NCBI GenBank assembly: GCA_015847255.1 | Contig: JADLZK010001932.1 | Location: 1,240,001-1,304,000, forward strand | Source: Hyparrhenia diplandra | Taxonomy: Eukaryota; Streptophyta; Magnoliopsida; Poales; Poaceae | Direction: 5' to 3' | Length of the DNA stretch: 64,000 nt | The notes under the pieces: model-generated | The model's input: only the letters and a program-made list of their open reading frames with translations | Told to the model about the DNA's origin: nothing | Databases searched by the model: none | Shown here: piece after piece, positions 34,509 through 47,124 of the stretch | Numbering within the stretch: the stretch's first letter is position 1 | Layout: every line of letters begins with the position of its first letter | Position numbers and translations under genes: made by a program

Positions 34509-35040
34509 GCGAAATTAATTGTGCTCTGACAGGGTGGGCCGTGGGGCAGCCGAAGGCGGGCAGGTGAGCGAGGAGCCAAGGAGCGACGGCATACGGACTA
34601 ACGCCGCGCCTGTAGGCTCCGCCACCAAGCCGGAGAGGAGGCCGGAGAGCAACAGACGGCAGGGAGGACAGGCCGCCAGCCGCTGGAGGTGTGCCCGCGG
34701 GGAGCTCGTCACGTTAGAGGGCCATCGGGCGCCGCCGAAAATGGCTGGCGTACCGATTCTGGCCACAGGTCGCCGAAATCCTCCATGGACGCTGGCCGGA
34801 TTCGCGCCGTAGGTGGCTTATCATGAGTACCGCTTCCCCTCTCCAACACCACCGTATGAGCCGCGAGGACTAGCCGCCTCCTCCATCCGGACACGGATGA
34901 CGCGGGGGAGCGCTCTATTCCTCATTTTACCGGGGAGAGAGGCGCCTCACCGCCGGATGAGGAGGAAGCCGCCATGGACGGAACGAGCCATCGGGACTCT
35001 GGGAAGAAGAGATCAAGGAGAGAGAGAGAGAGAGAAACCA
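34509..35040 (-). other. Gene-start-like region on the minus strand, product unknown
   Basis: Read on the minus strand, a CT-rich leader (35016-35037, the GA tract on the plus strand) is followed by ATG-started frames, MAASSSSGGEAPLSP then a possible donor GTAAAA, and by a second GC-rich block with MEDFGDLWPES before GTACGC. This layout resembles a grass first exon and leader. No family was recognised and no later exons were assigned with confidence. Confidence 0.3.
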
Positions 35041-36840
35041 ATCGGCTGGGTAATACCCTCTGTGCGCTTGCTGTTGGTATATTGTTTTAGGACCTGCATT
35101 TTACTGTGATCGTGCCCAAAATAGAGATGAGTCTCGGTAGGGCTGTTGAGATAGCCTAAGGGTAGCAATCGCTACTTTAGGTTCTAATTTATACATACTG
35201 ATACACATTGTAAATCTCGTGAAGTGCACTAAAACGTAGGTCAGTAGTAAAAAATCCCTGATGCTGTACATGCTGGCTTCATGTTGGTGCATCGCTTGTG
35301 TGAACATGTTTTGATCTTCCTAGATGCAGATAGATTTTGTTCCGCACGTTATATCCAGATATACATATATAATTTATTTATAGAAAAGCTAAAAACAATC
35401 CAAAATGTGCAGATCGTTCAAAATGTGTACGTTTTAGCTTCCTTCAGGAAGCCATAGGGACATCCCAACGAAGATTAACGACAGCTTTCTATCCTCATAT
35501 TAAATAACTCCGCTAACTACCAGAAAATACCGACGCATACTCAATTACTACTAGAAAAGAGTTGAAAACATAGAAAATCATTTATTCTAAAGATAATTAA
35601 TGAGAGAAAGATGAAAAAATATTGGAAACCATATTTCTCGGCAGGGAAACGCTGCCCTCAACGATAAACAAAAACAAGATTTTTGGCGGCATTGGAAACA
35701 AACTAGTAGTTTCATGCACAAGTGTGGTTGTCCATGCATTTCGCATGGTTTGGTGGAGTAGGACAGGGAAATAAATGAAACAGAAAGACAATATTTGAAA
35801 GTGGAACGTACGCAGTTTCGATGATCAAATCGTACGTAGGCACCTTTCCTCATAACACCGTTTTAAAACTCTGCTAGCCGTTGATCCTGCAAGTTTCTTT
35901 TAAAGTTTTGCAAGGCATTCATCTGGGGAAGGTAAATCTCAAAAAAATTTGCTGTGTATGGGTCCCACTGTTTTCGCTATTTGTGCCACATGTTCAAAAG
36001 CCACTGAAGGACCATCTTACACGCAGATGGTTGGATGAAAATCATGAATCGACAGACTCCCCTTACCGTTGCACAAAGTTCCTACTCTCCTTATAGGTCC
36101 CATAGAGCCTATTCTCCAGAACTTGTGGGGTGTCCTCACGGTAGTTTTTCCTTTGCCAAATCTCTCTCGAGCCGCAAGGCTAATCAGTCAGAAATTTAAT
36201 CCCCTTGTGTATATCAGACAGAGAAATAACACTCTACTGTTCTGCCATTGGCATTGCAAGGTCGACGGGATCTTAGACCAACACGAAAGCAGCTAGGACC
36301 TCGCAATTAACCTCAACGCATTTCCCCCAAAACACGCCGTAATCCCCATGAGATGCGCTTGCATCTTTGATCAAAGATCGCCGAAAAAATTACTACCTTG
36401 AAACTAGAGAAGTTGGTTGCTTCTTGATGAGCACACGGTATGGAATACATACTGCAACCGTGATGGCCCGCTAATTCATGGTGGAGCTTAAGAGAACTTG
36501 ATAAATATCACCAAAAGATGACTGGACATGGAGAGGTAGCTTACCCCGCCAGGATCTCTGCAAAATCGCCAAGACATCCACCTCCATGCACCTCCCATTT
36601 TAACCAAAGAGACATGAAGACACTAATAGGGTGAACTTTGGTGTTTTACAACTCCTCAAGAATCGAAAGAACTAAGATTGCAAAAGACACCTCAAACTTA
36701 AGGTTTCCAAAAATTCTCTCCATGGAGAACACACATAAGGTGTTGCAATGGGAACTACAGCACTCTTCAAAATGAGTTAGTTTACATGGTGTATTTGTGG
36801 TAATTAGAAACATCCCTCCCTAAATTCGCAGGCACATAAT
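35041..36840. other. Non-coding DNA, nothing recognised
   Basis: Only short chance frames on either strand. No terminal repeats, long homopolymer tails or RNA genes were seen. Confidence 0.5.
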
Positions 36841-36845
36841 AATAA

Positions 36846-36890
36846 CTAGTGGATTCCCGCTTGTCGCGGAGTATGAAGGAGAATTCTATG
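36846..36890 (-). mobile_element. Helitron-type 3' end
   Basis: On the minus strand the sequence reads TCCGCGACAAGCGGGAATCC followed by ACTAG and then T. A short hairpin (CCGC GACAA GCGG) sits about 10 bases before a terminal CTAG, the hallmark of a Helitron 3' terminus. The element would extend rightward on the plus strand. Its 5' TC end was not found, and the large gypsy element begins only about 380 bp away. Confidence 0.55.
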
Positions 36891-37227
36891 AGTTACAATA
36901 ACATTACCACCCTCCTATTCTTTTTCTTGCTTTTTTCCTTTTTTATTATTTCTTTTTTTCTATAATACCAACGTGGTCTCAATTTATAATTTTATCAAAA
37001 TATATACACATGTGAGATCTTGTTTTTAAAGGTATTTTACAAAAGCCAAATTAACGGTGTAATCTAATTTGATTTATTTTTGATCATGAGTTATAACATT
37101 TTTTATGCCCATAGACATAGTATAATAAGTTGATGACGTATGTTAAGGAAGAACCGGCAATTTTAGAGGTTGCATGCTAGTGGGCATATGGATGTAGCGG
37201 CGCTACGCGGTATCTACTAAGTAGTGG
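36891..37227. other. AT-rich DNA between Helitron end and gypsy LTR
   Basis: AT-rich, without frames. It is probably the body of the Helitron-type element. Confidence 0.4.
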
Positions 37228-40200
37228 TGTAACAACCCTAATTTCGTAAAACCAAAACGTACTTCTTTCTCAATGACCCATGATTGATGTGGAATGTCAT
37301 GTAGGTAAACATTACCTAGTTGCAATGTAAGTAGTACCTATTAAATTTTCTTCTTGTTGGGCATTTTGCATTTTAATCAACCATGCTTGGATAGAGTTCT
37401 TTTGATTTGCGTGATGCTAATAAATCAACCCCCTATGTTTTAAACCCCTCTTGTTGCCACCATTGAAATGGATTTCCCCAAACCTGGGACTTCTTAGTGG
37501 ATTCTCCCAGTGTATACATGTTGGCAATTGTGCTACATTACGCATAAGTGACTGCGAAGTAGAATGGAGATTAGATTTAGAAAGAAAAGAAATAGAAAGT
37601 TAGCTAGAAGAGAGAATACAAAGCTATTCTCGCCCAAATTTCACCGTGCTAGCCCGGAAGAAATGGAACCTGCCACACCGCCACAAGACGCAGCCCGCCA
37701 GTACCGCTTTATGCCGCGACGCATGGGCCGCCTAAAGATCCATCGGGCCACATAATCTTAGAGGGCGGGGCCTTCCGCCTTTTTCACCTCGCCTCACAAT
37801 CTGCTGCCGCCGGCGTACCGCCCCATCTCACCACATCCTCCCCAACCAACACCGCTGGCCGGTCCGGAGAGTATGTGAGCGCCGCCTTCACGCCATACGC
37901 CCCTTCGACCTTCAAGATCGCTGCGCGACCCGCTTCTCCCGCCGCTACCGCTACTTTCGCCTGGAGGCCACATGAGTTTCCACCCCGGCTAATCTGACGC
38001 CCAAAACCCCCGGCCAGGTCGAGTAGTGCGCGGCGGCCACAAGAATGCCAATACCGTCACGGAACGCCTGTTTTCACTTCCTGCGGCCTCCAGCGGGAGA
38101 GAGCGCACTCCGCGCGACGCGACGCCGCTTCCCCAAACCCTTGCCCGCACGCCCACGGCCCCTCCCATTCCATCAGGCCGGCCCGGCCCATCCCGGCGGC
38201 TTTTCATGGCCGCTACTCTATGGCGTAAAAGCGGGAGCCTTTATCAATTTAGGGTTTTCCGTTACCGCCACGACCCTTGTGGCCTTGTCCCTGGCTCCCG
38301 CCAAGAAAACCGCTATAGGAGGAAGGGAAGAAAGGTGGAAGGAAGGAAAGTGCTATAAGAGCCGGGCCGCCACCTGTGAGCAACCACTGCCGCAGAGTTC
38401 ACGCTGCCGCAGAGCCGCCGCCGCCGGCAGCCGTAGAGCCGCTGGCCGCCGCGTGGGTACCGCGAGGATGAGCCGGGAGGGCCAACACAAATCTCGGTTT
38501 CAACCGGCCACCTCGCACGACCGGGCCAAGCCGGAGTTCACGACGGACGCCGGCCGCCGTAGCCTGTCGCAGTCGCCGAGGGGAAAAGCTTCGCCGACCG
38601 ACGGCTTTGCATACCGGCAACGCACCCACCACCTCCGCCACCGCCGCCACCGGCTTTGAGTTTTCCTTTAATGCAAGCACCTCGCTTCGCTCCACTGCCG
38701 CCGCGGTTTTCACGCCCATAACCGCCACAAAGGCTCGCCTAGAGTAGCCAAGGTGTCACCTTCCGCCAAGTAAGCACCCCGCGGTAGAAGGCAAGCCAGA
38801 CTGTTCTTTCTAGCCTCTCACGCTTCTTCGAACCCCGATGTCCGCCATAATCGCGTTTAATCTTCGGCTGGTCGAGTTTCACCTTACCGCAGAACCGCCG
38901 CTCCGCCAAAACTTCATCCAAAGACCGCCACTAGACTACCTCCATGATGTCCGCACGAGGGACGAGCAACCGCATCCTTTTTATCTTAGGAGCCGACGTA
39001 GTTTTGACATTCCGCCACGGTGTGCTCCGCCGAAAGACGCTCACTGGCCGACGCCCCACGCCTAACCCGCAAACCGCTTCTTCGACAGGAGGACGACGAG
39101 CTACCGCCATGCCGCTTAGTCAGCCATTTTGGAAAGGGGAGTCGGCGCCAGTTCTCGCTTTGCCGGAGCAAAGATCGCGACGCCGGAAGGCCGCCACTGC
39201 TTTCCGGGAACGCCACGAAGTTATATCGCTGGCGCCCTGTATGCCATGCGTGCGTTCTTGAGTCCAATCAAAGGAAGGCGCTCGTCGCGCTGGGCTATTT
39301 ATTTGAAGCTCCTCGGGCGCTGTAGACGCTCGGGCCCGCCGTTGTACCGCGACGCCAGCGCCGTGTCGCCACGGCCGACGCCGCCGACCGCCACCGGCGA
39401 CTCCACTCTCTCTTTACACGGAAATTGGAGAGAAAAGGGGAAGTTTGAGCTGCAGCCGTTGTACCGCCACGCCGCCTCAAGGAACTCCCCGCACAGACCG
39501 GGTTTGAGTGACCATGCCGCCGTCTGGGCTTCGCGCATTAACGCCCCACCGCAGCCAGTTTTCCCTCTAGAAGCCGCGCCTTCGCTTCAGCCGTTTACGC
39601 CATCAAGCAGCACCGGGCCAAGCGCCGGCCGCGGAGCGTAGGTGCAGAACCGGAGAGGGGGAAGAGAGAAGCTTCCAGCTCTCAGCTTCTAGGCCCGGCT
39701 AATCGCGGAACCTTTTGCGTAAAGAAGCAGTGATGGACGCGGACCACCATGAACTTGCAAGCTCCATGGACCGCAGACCCGTCCACCGAGCCAATACCTC
39801 AGACACCCGCCAGATCTTAAGCCCCGCTATAGATTCCTTAACACCGCCTATCACGTGGCCCCGCCGCCCTCATGGCCGACATCGTCCGTCAAGCGGCCCC
39901 AAACCCCTGCTCCAACCAAACCCACATTTAACTGCTGACCTACTAACGCGACCGCTGGATCGACCCAACACTGGCTGATCGCGACCGATGGACTCCCACC
40001 GCCGGGCCGGGCTACACGCCCTACCGGCCGGGCGGCCATAAAGCCGATGTCACCGCCAACCGAGCCACATTTGCCAATACCGTTAAACCACAGCCTTTTC
40101 CATTTTCGTAATATAAACTCCATCTTTTAGGAAATTCATAGAATATTCATACTATGTCGGTAAATTATGAAACAAGAGTCCAAATTTTTCTAAATTCAAG

Positions 40201-42013
40201 CTTCCTACGCTTCATATAGTTTTCTCCATGGCGCTTTTTGGATCTTTTTGGATATTTTGCTTCTCGGACTCTATAGGAGTCGCTTATCTAATTTTACGGC
40301 ATGTCAAATCTTGAGTGGAGTCAATCGTGGATATGTGAGAGACCCCGCATCACTACACCAAAGTTTAATTTGAGACTAGCACCACTCACTTCCTCTATTA
40401 CATCGCTGTGCCATGGCAAAGACTTAGAGAATCCTATTTAGACATTGCAATAGATATGCTAGCGCTACTTATTCCCTTTGTATAGTATGGTATTTGCCAC
40501 CCAGCCCTAATGCCATAAGCGCAAACCTATCCACCACACTACCTACCATACCGCACTTATATACCCTCGCTTGTTTGTTTGCACTCTACACTATGCGTGG
40601 CTTTACCTCACCGCAGGAAATGCGGAGAGCCGGAAAGTGAGCTCTGACGGAGTTACAGCTGAGTGTGATCGTTGCAGGTTCGTGTGTGTGGTGGTGAGGC
40701 TGACGATTAGGCGGTGGATCTGCATTTTACGCAGTCATCGGTGACCGAAGCCCTGCCGTAGGTGCCCGGCACTTGGCACGTGATGGTGCGTGTACCCGCG
40801 GGCGGGTACATAGTGATTCGGTGGAGAGCTCGGTAGATGGGCTCCCCGCATCGATGGCGCACGGCAGAGCACGTAAGATGAGAAGATGTTCTGCTGTTCC
40901 AAATGTCCCGGTGACTTGGCGTATCGCTGACGACCAGGCGGAACGCACACATCGGCTTCCAAAATGGGTAGGGATCGTAGTCCTACTCCGCTAGCTGATT
41001 TTAAGCCGCCGCCTCCAGCCGTGGTGCCATTAGCCACTGAAGCGAGGGGCGGGCGAGTTCGCCCCGCCGGTAGGCAGGCAAGACCACTGCGGGCAGGTTG
41101 TTCTTCCCAGCTTCCGCCGCGTCGGTAACGTAGGCCTCCGTGGCCGAAAGTGGCAAAGATGGCATCGTACTAGTTGGAAGGCTCTAATCTCTTCCAGGGT
41201 GCTTCTAGGAGCATCGGCGATGGTGACGAGAGATCTGCACACGCCTCGCAGAGCACCACGCATTGTCCCCGCCGCATGGACTGGCCTGGGCCTCTCCCCG
41301 ACTCCTGGCGGCGCCGCCAGCCCGGACGACGCAGCATGCACGCTCGGGCTTACTAGTTGGGTTTACCCCATGGGTTACCGCTTTCAGCCGAAGTAGAGAG
41401 GGTGTTTTCTCTTCTACCCTGCGATGGAAGTTGAGTGGGGATTTACGGGCCGGTATCGAGGCCTGGCAGAGCCAAGTAGGTGTAGGGCGTAAGAAGATGA
41501 AGGGCCGCCTTGTCGCCTCGCTGTAGGAGTTGTGAGATGTGATGCGCTTGGATGCCCTTTGGGGAGATGTTGGCCGAGTTTGAAATGTGAATATTATTAT
41601 TATTACTAATTTATTACTTGCCGCCGCGACGCGCCTAAGGATGCAAAACCACGTACCAACATTAGGGATCGCCAGATCCCTTATTTTCATTTCCAAAGCT
41701 CGTCATCTTCATGGCCCGCATACTACCCCGCGGTGCGCTCGCCTCGCCGCAGCACTGGAAAGATTTCGATGGTCTCGCGGCCTGCTAAGCCGAGATGATG
41801 ATGATGCTTCCGCGCTTGCCTTCGACTGCTCGATGCCGTGGTACTCGGTTGTTTCCGCCAAGTGGCTATGCGTATCTTTATAAACCTTCTGGCCAGCTCT
41901 TTACCAAAGTTGACTCAGAATTCCATCGGTGGATAATGATGGAATGATCCTCTCGACCATCGTGTTAATATACTATCTGCGGATTTCCCTTCGCGGGAAA
42001 TCGGGATGTTACG
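37228..42013 (+). repeat. 5' LTR, about 4.79 kb
   Basis: Collinear with 47125-52068. Shared landmarks include CCATGATTGATG, GGTAA(A)CATTACCTAG, CATTTTAATCAACCATGCTT near the start and GTGTTTTCTCTTCT, GATCGCC(A/G)GATCCCTTATTT, CCGCCAAGTGGC near the end. The central 2 kb (38.0-39.7 kb) is very GC-rich with open frames on both strands. There are many small gaps and replacement patches relative to the 3' LTR. Confidence 0.88.
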
Positions 42014-42014
42014 C

Positions 42015-42032
42015 TGGTAATAAAGCGCAGGC
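42015..42032 (+). other. Primer binding site, initiator-Met type, damaged
   Basis: TGGTAATAAAGCGCAGG directly follows the 5' LTR. It resembles TGGTATCAGAGC, the complement of the initiator-Met tRNA 3' end used by most plant LTR elements, with several changes. Confidence 0.55.
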
Positions 42033-43949
42033 TTGACCTTAGACAGCACCCTGTAGGATTGGTCGCAGTAAATATGAAACCCGCTTCCACCTCGGGTTAT
42101 CAATCTCACATTCTCTCTTTAATGCTTGGCTTTTACCCTCAAGTTATGCTAACCTTTCACCCAACTCAGGACCTAAGTTGTTGGAAGACCTACCTTGAGT
42201 AGATGAAAACATTCCACTATCGAGACTACCTTACCAGGTAACACGCCTCGCGAAGTCTATTAGTATAGCAAAATGGCAATGACATCGCCATGTAAATAAA
42301 CCTGTATGTAATGAATGCTTTGGGTCTTGTAATGCATTTTATGGATCTTATTGCTCTTTATGAGAGTGTAGTTTAGTTGTAAAAGTTTTAAAGCAATCAC
42401 TCATCTATAAACTTGAAGATAAATTATCATACACTACCGCGTACCTTGATGTACCGCTTTTCGCCTATGACCATTTATCCAACTACGGGTATCATTACCT
42501 TCCCCGTCCTGTGATGGCCCAGGACGCCAGCTTTAGAGTCGGGGCATTGCCTCAATCTTGAGGTGAGACACCTCAGGCACCTACCGGTGGGGATAAGAAC
42601 TACTCATCACCGAGGAGCACCGGCATCAATTTACATATGCCGATTTGATGGCTCGCTGCATCGAGTTCTCATGGAACAATGGCGTAAAGCATGAAGATTC
42701 GCCAAAGTCGCATGACGCATAATTTCCGGTAAGAAGTTAAAAGGGTTTTGTCGTGTTACTTCACCTGATGGTGTACCAACAAGGATCTACTGTTGGTAGA
42801 TTGGTCAAGGGAGAGCGAAGAAGAAGTTTGACTGTAATTCACTCTGCTCCAGCCGAGTGTTAGGTTGCCACCCACCGCCTTGTTGGCTCGCGACTCGCGA
42901 TGGTGGTCGGCCTCTTCTGTGACCGCACTCTCGAGGCTAGCTAGTGCCCCATGGGAAGATCGCTAAGATTTTTCGAGCACCACATTCTCGGCGGTGCCGC
43001 GCGGAGATCAAGGCAAAATGAATTCCGCCGCATATCAGCGGGATGACAAGATCATCGCATTACGACTGGCTTTCACCAAGATGATGCTGTGACGCGTCTC
43101 AAATATGTCAAAAGCAAGAAGCGTAAAATGTACTACTTTCAAGAGAAGGGTCCGAGCATTCCTCAAGATAAGCCTCCTCTCGTGTGTAAGTTCTACTGAT
43201 TCCCCGTGAGAGATTACCGCGCATCGAGACGAAGGATCACCGAGGCCGACGAAGCTCGCCTTCAAGAAAGAAGCGTCGCTTCTGTACCTCTTGTGCCCCC
43301 GCTTCACAAAGTCACGTTGATGACACCTTTACCTCGCCCCTACTTCAATGGGGTTAAGAAGTTGTACCGTTCGGTGGTGGTGGTATCTACCTTCTACCAC
43401 TACCCCTAATTTAGCCGCTTTCTAATACGCATTTCGCTACATTCTACCCCCTCGAGCACCGCAAGATAAATCACAGTACAACTCCCCTCCACAGCGCTAA
43501 AGGCGACTCTCACTCGCTCTCGTTGTGGCTAAGCTGGGTCACAAGAAGATCGACGCGAAGAGAGTACCATTACGGAAGGGTGGTGGCATCGACCGCCACG
43601 TGCCTACCAAGCAAGCCTTCCTCAGGAGCCTGCTCGCAGGACTCGAGCTTCCTTCGCATTTCAAGCTCAAATCACTTGACCGCGGAGGACGCCAAGCTAC
43701 CCCGACGCGGTAAAATGCGTATGTTTATAAGTATACATGGAGCGCAAGGCTTCGCGGGTACGATTCCCGCTGAGCTACATGTTCTTATATATCACAAACA
43801 AAAGTTTAATGCAGCGTTCTCAGCCACACCTCCCCGCGACTCAACCCTATATACTAGTCACCTAAGGGAACCATCCATGCACCTTACGATGCAAGGGAGT
43901 GCGATAATCACCATTGAGGACACCCTTTCCCAGCTTCACTTCACCCTAC

Positions 43950-46900
43950 TTCCCTCGTGATGGCTTGGATGTCATTCTGGGAATGGATTGCTTAACCCTC
44001 GTGACAGCGAGAGAGTAATATCTTGTTCACCAAGATATGTGGAGATCACCTTTTACCCTAGCTGCATATCGCGGATCCGCTAGGCGCTCTAATTAGCGAG
44101 AGAGAAATGCAGCTTTATGTTGTGCGTACACCAGAAACAAAGACCTTAGAGGAGGTGCCCATAGTGCGTGTGAGTACCCGATGTGTTTCCTAAGAGTTGC
44201 CGCTGGCATGCCACCCGATCGAGATGTGGAGCTGTGATTATTTTACCGTGTACGGGCTCATTTCCGCTAAGAGACCCTATCGATGTCGGCCGATGAGCTA
44301 GAGAGCCTACAGCGCCTTTGGGGAGTTATCTCGACAAAGGATTCATATCGCCTAAAAGCCCCGGGTTCTCCGCGCTTCATTTGTGAAGAAGAAGGATGAT
44401 ACACTCAGGATGTGTGTGGATTACCGGAATCAATGCGCCACAGCTTCGCAAACAAGTACCCATCGGCCAGGATTGATGACCTCGGCCGACCGGGCCGCTT
44501 GGCGCTAATGCTGCGTTTCCGGCGATCGATCTTCTCGCTCAAGTATAAGGTATCATCGATGAAGATCCTAAAAGGAGTATATTCCTAGCACAGCTCTCTT
44601 GCCACTGAGCATGGATAGTATGAGTTCAATTTATAGTGTCCTTCGCTCACTAATGCCCCTACTTACTCTTTCATGAACATCACACGATGGCTTAATGGGC
44701 GTCATATGGATGAACTTCGCCAAGTTTTTGGTAGTGTTCACATATATTCTATGTTTCCGCCACCCGGTTAGAAGAAAGCATGATAAAAGATCCCAGGATT
44801 GTGCTCTCCAGTAGTTGAGACAACACCGTTTCTGGCGGCAGTTCATAAAATGTTTTGGCCGAAAAGTCGTATTCTCACGTGTTCTTATTAAGGAGTAGCT
44901 GTTGATCCATCCAAGATCAAGACTGCGGCGGGAGCAAACTACTCAATGCGTGTCCATGTCTAAAGCTTTTAGATTGGCAGGATGGGATTGCCTATTTGAG
45001 CCCATCTAGAGTCCTCTCCAAGATAGCAAGACCCATGACCAACTCTTAAAGAAGACCAAAGGGTTTGAATGGACGTACTGAAAGGAAGAGTTTTCAGACG
45101 CAGTCACACAACGCTACTTACCTAATATCCAAAGAGGATTCTTTTTAGTGTTCATTTATGCTTCCGCATGCAGTGGATTGGGATGTGTGCTAATACGTAA
45201 TGGGGAGAGTCATATTATGCTTCCCCGACATATGAAAGAGCACACAAATAAGTATCTCTCACTCATGACCTTTGAGCTAGTACCAGTAGTGCATGCCTTT
45301 GAAGATTTGGAGACACTACTTGATTGGGAACAAATGTGACATCTACATCATCACAGAAGTTTCCAAAGTCACTTCTTTTTACCGAGGATCTAAATATGAG
45401 ATAGCTGTAAGATGGCTCGAAGTTGATTAAGGACGGCGACCTAGAGATACTCATCATCCGTGGTAGAGTCGTCGAGGGCTTTTGAGCCGCTAGCATACTG
45501 CTATGCTTTTGGTCATGACCGCTTACCTCTTGAGCTGAAGCAAGCAGGCCACAGAAGACTATCGCTATAGAAAATTACATAAGCCCGCCTACCTTGCTTC
45601 AGCGCGCAGATACCCGCGATGGAATTCGTGAAAGCACGCCCCAAAATGCTGCCCTCGGGAGATCCTAGGAAATCGAAAGCTTATGAAGAAAGGCAAGTGC
45701 CCAGTTCCGCGAAGATGAACAAGTAAGTATGTACGAGATAGAAATCGCTGGTACCGCAGAGATTTTAACCTTTAAGTAGAGTGAGATCCTATCGTAGGGT
45801 CAATGGCTCCCAAATATTGTATCCACCCCTCGGGTAGTACCAAGAGATGTATACCGACCTCAAAGAAGCACTCTCGTGGGTCAACATGAACCGACATCGC
45901 TGACATGTGGCTCAAGCAGACATTTGGTAACCCAGTCAGCGCGTAACATGGGAGACCTCGCCGGATCGGCCAAGCCGCCAGATATTCCAATGCAAAATGA
46001 TATATATCTCCCATGTAAGACTTCATAAATGGTCTTCAATGCCTACCAAAAGGGTAATGATTCTATTTGGGTGCAGGATAGTCGACGGTTCGACCATGGT
46101 TCTCACTTCAATCACCACCGAGAGGACTAGCGTAATTGCTTTGGAGCTATTGATTCTCTGGCCATACGGAGCCTCTACACATACAAACCGATCGAGACTT
46201 GATTTCATGTCCGCCACAACTGGGAAAGGACCTAACGATGCCATTGGAACTACGTTGATCACATGCATGCCTTACCACCCATAGAGACCGATGGACAAAC
46301 GGAGAGAGTCAATCGACGTAAAGATAAAAAGCTACGAAGCCAGGTTCTCAAGTATGAGGGAGTAACATTGGGGAGCAAAGGTTTGCCTCATGCGTAGCTT
46401 CCCTTCCTACAACAACAAATGTACTCTTTACCAGCCTAGGCATCAAGATGTCACCTTTGAGTCTTGTATAGATCTTGCGTAACCCTCCGATGTGGTCACA
46501 TGCATCTAGACGGCCCAACTAAGATCAAAGAGGCCGAAGAAGGAGTTGCCAAAAGTGCGAACTGAAATGCCACAGCTTGTTGCAGTAAAAGCTTATGCAG
46601 CCTACAAGAAGTGAAAGACCTCAAGTTCTTCTGGAGATCAGGTACCTCAAAAGTGTCCCCAATTCAACACCTCAAGAGGTTCCACGCGGAAAGGAAAGCA
46701 GTCTCGGTGATACCACGAGAGGGATCAGAGGGCCATGGAGAAATTGGCAATTTGCCTACATGTGCTCTGAGCCACTCTAGAGTTGGCAACTGGTGAGCAC
46801 GTGTCACAAATTTACTTGGTATGTTTGAGAGTACCGTGATGAGCAGTACCTGGATACCATCGACATCCGTGAGAAATCCAGAATACAAGGAACATCCCAT

Positions 46901-47030
46901 AAAGATTCCCTGCAAGATTGCATGTCAAGGAGACAAGAAGCAAGACAATACCCACATGTGCAAGGTTCAATGGAGTAAACTACTACCAGAAAGAGTAGTT
47001 TACATGGGAGAAAGGCAAAGTTAGGCTGGC
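43950..47030 (+). pseudogene. Ty3/gypsy pol remnants (PR-RT-RH-IN-tail)
   Basis: Readable pieces, in different phases: protease end with a DVILGMD motif (about 43968-43990); start of reverse transcriptase with M-S-A-D-E-L-E-S-L and CVDYR-like and KYPSARIDDL-like sequence (about 44284-44490); RNase H with YASACSGLGCVLIRNG (about 45150-45200); integrase with an M-Y-x-D-L-K zinc-finger start (about 45850), DSIWV-like sequence near 46055 and an AYHPQTDGQTERVN-like block (about 46265-46315); then a tail with KVQWSKLLPERVVYMGE (about 46965-47015) as in the region after integrase in chromoviruses. Stops and frame changes interrupt every domain, so no functional polyprotein is possible as written. 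The gag region (42.1-43.9 kb) is too damaged to assign domains. Confidence 0.82.
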
Positions 47031-47107
47031 ATCTTCAAGCTGCATTCCTAATTCCCTTTGAAAGTGCTGGGTACGGCACGCCCCAAAATCTCGAGGCCGA
47101 TTCCTAA

Positions 47108-47116
47108 TGAGGGGGT
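47108..47116 (+). other. Polypurine tract of the large gypsy element
   Basis: TGAGGGGGT lies eight bases before the TGTAAC start of the 3' LTR. This is typical for plant Ty3/gypsy elements and confirms plus-strand orientation. Confidence 0.65.
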
Positions 47117-47124
47117 ATAGGACC

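Noticed and set aside
43735..43785. tRNA-like T-arm (GGGTACGATTCCCGC)
   Set aside because: It lies inside the gypsy interior and the rest of a cloverleaf is missing.
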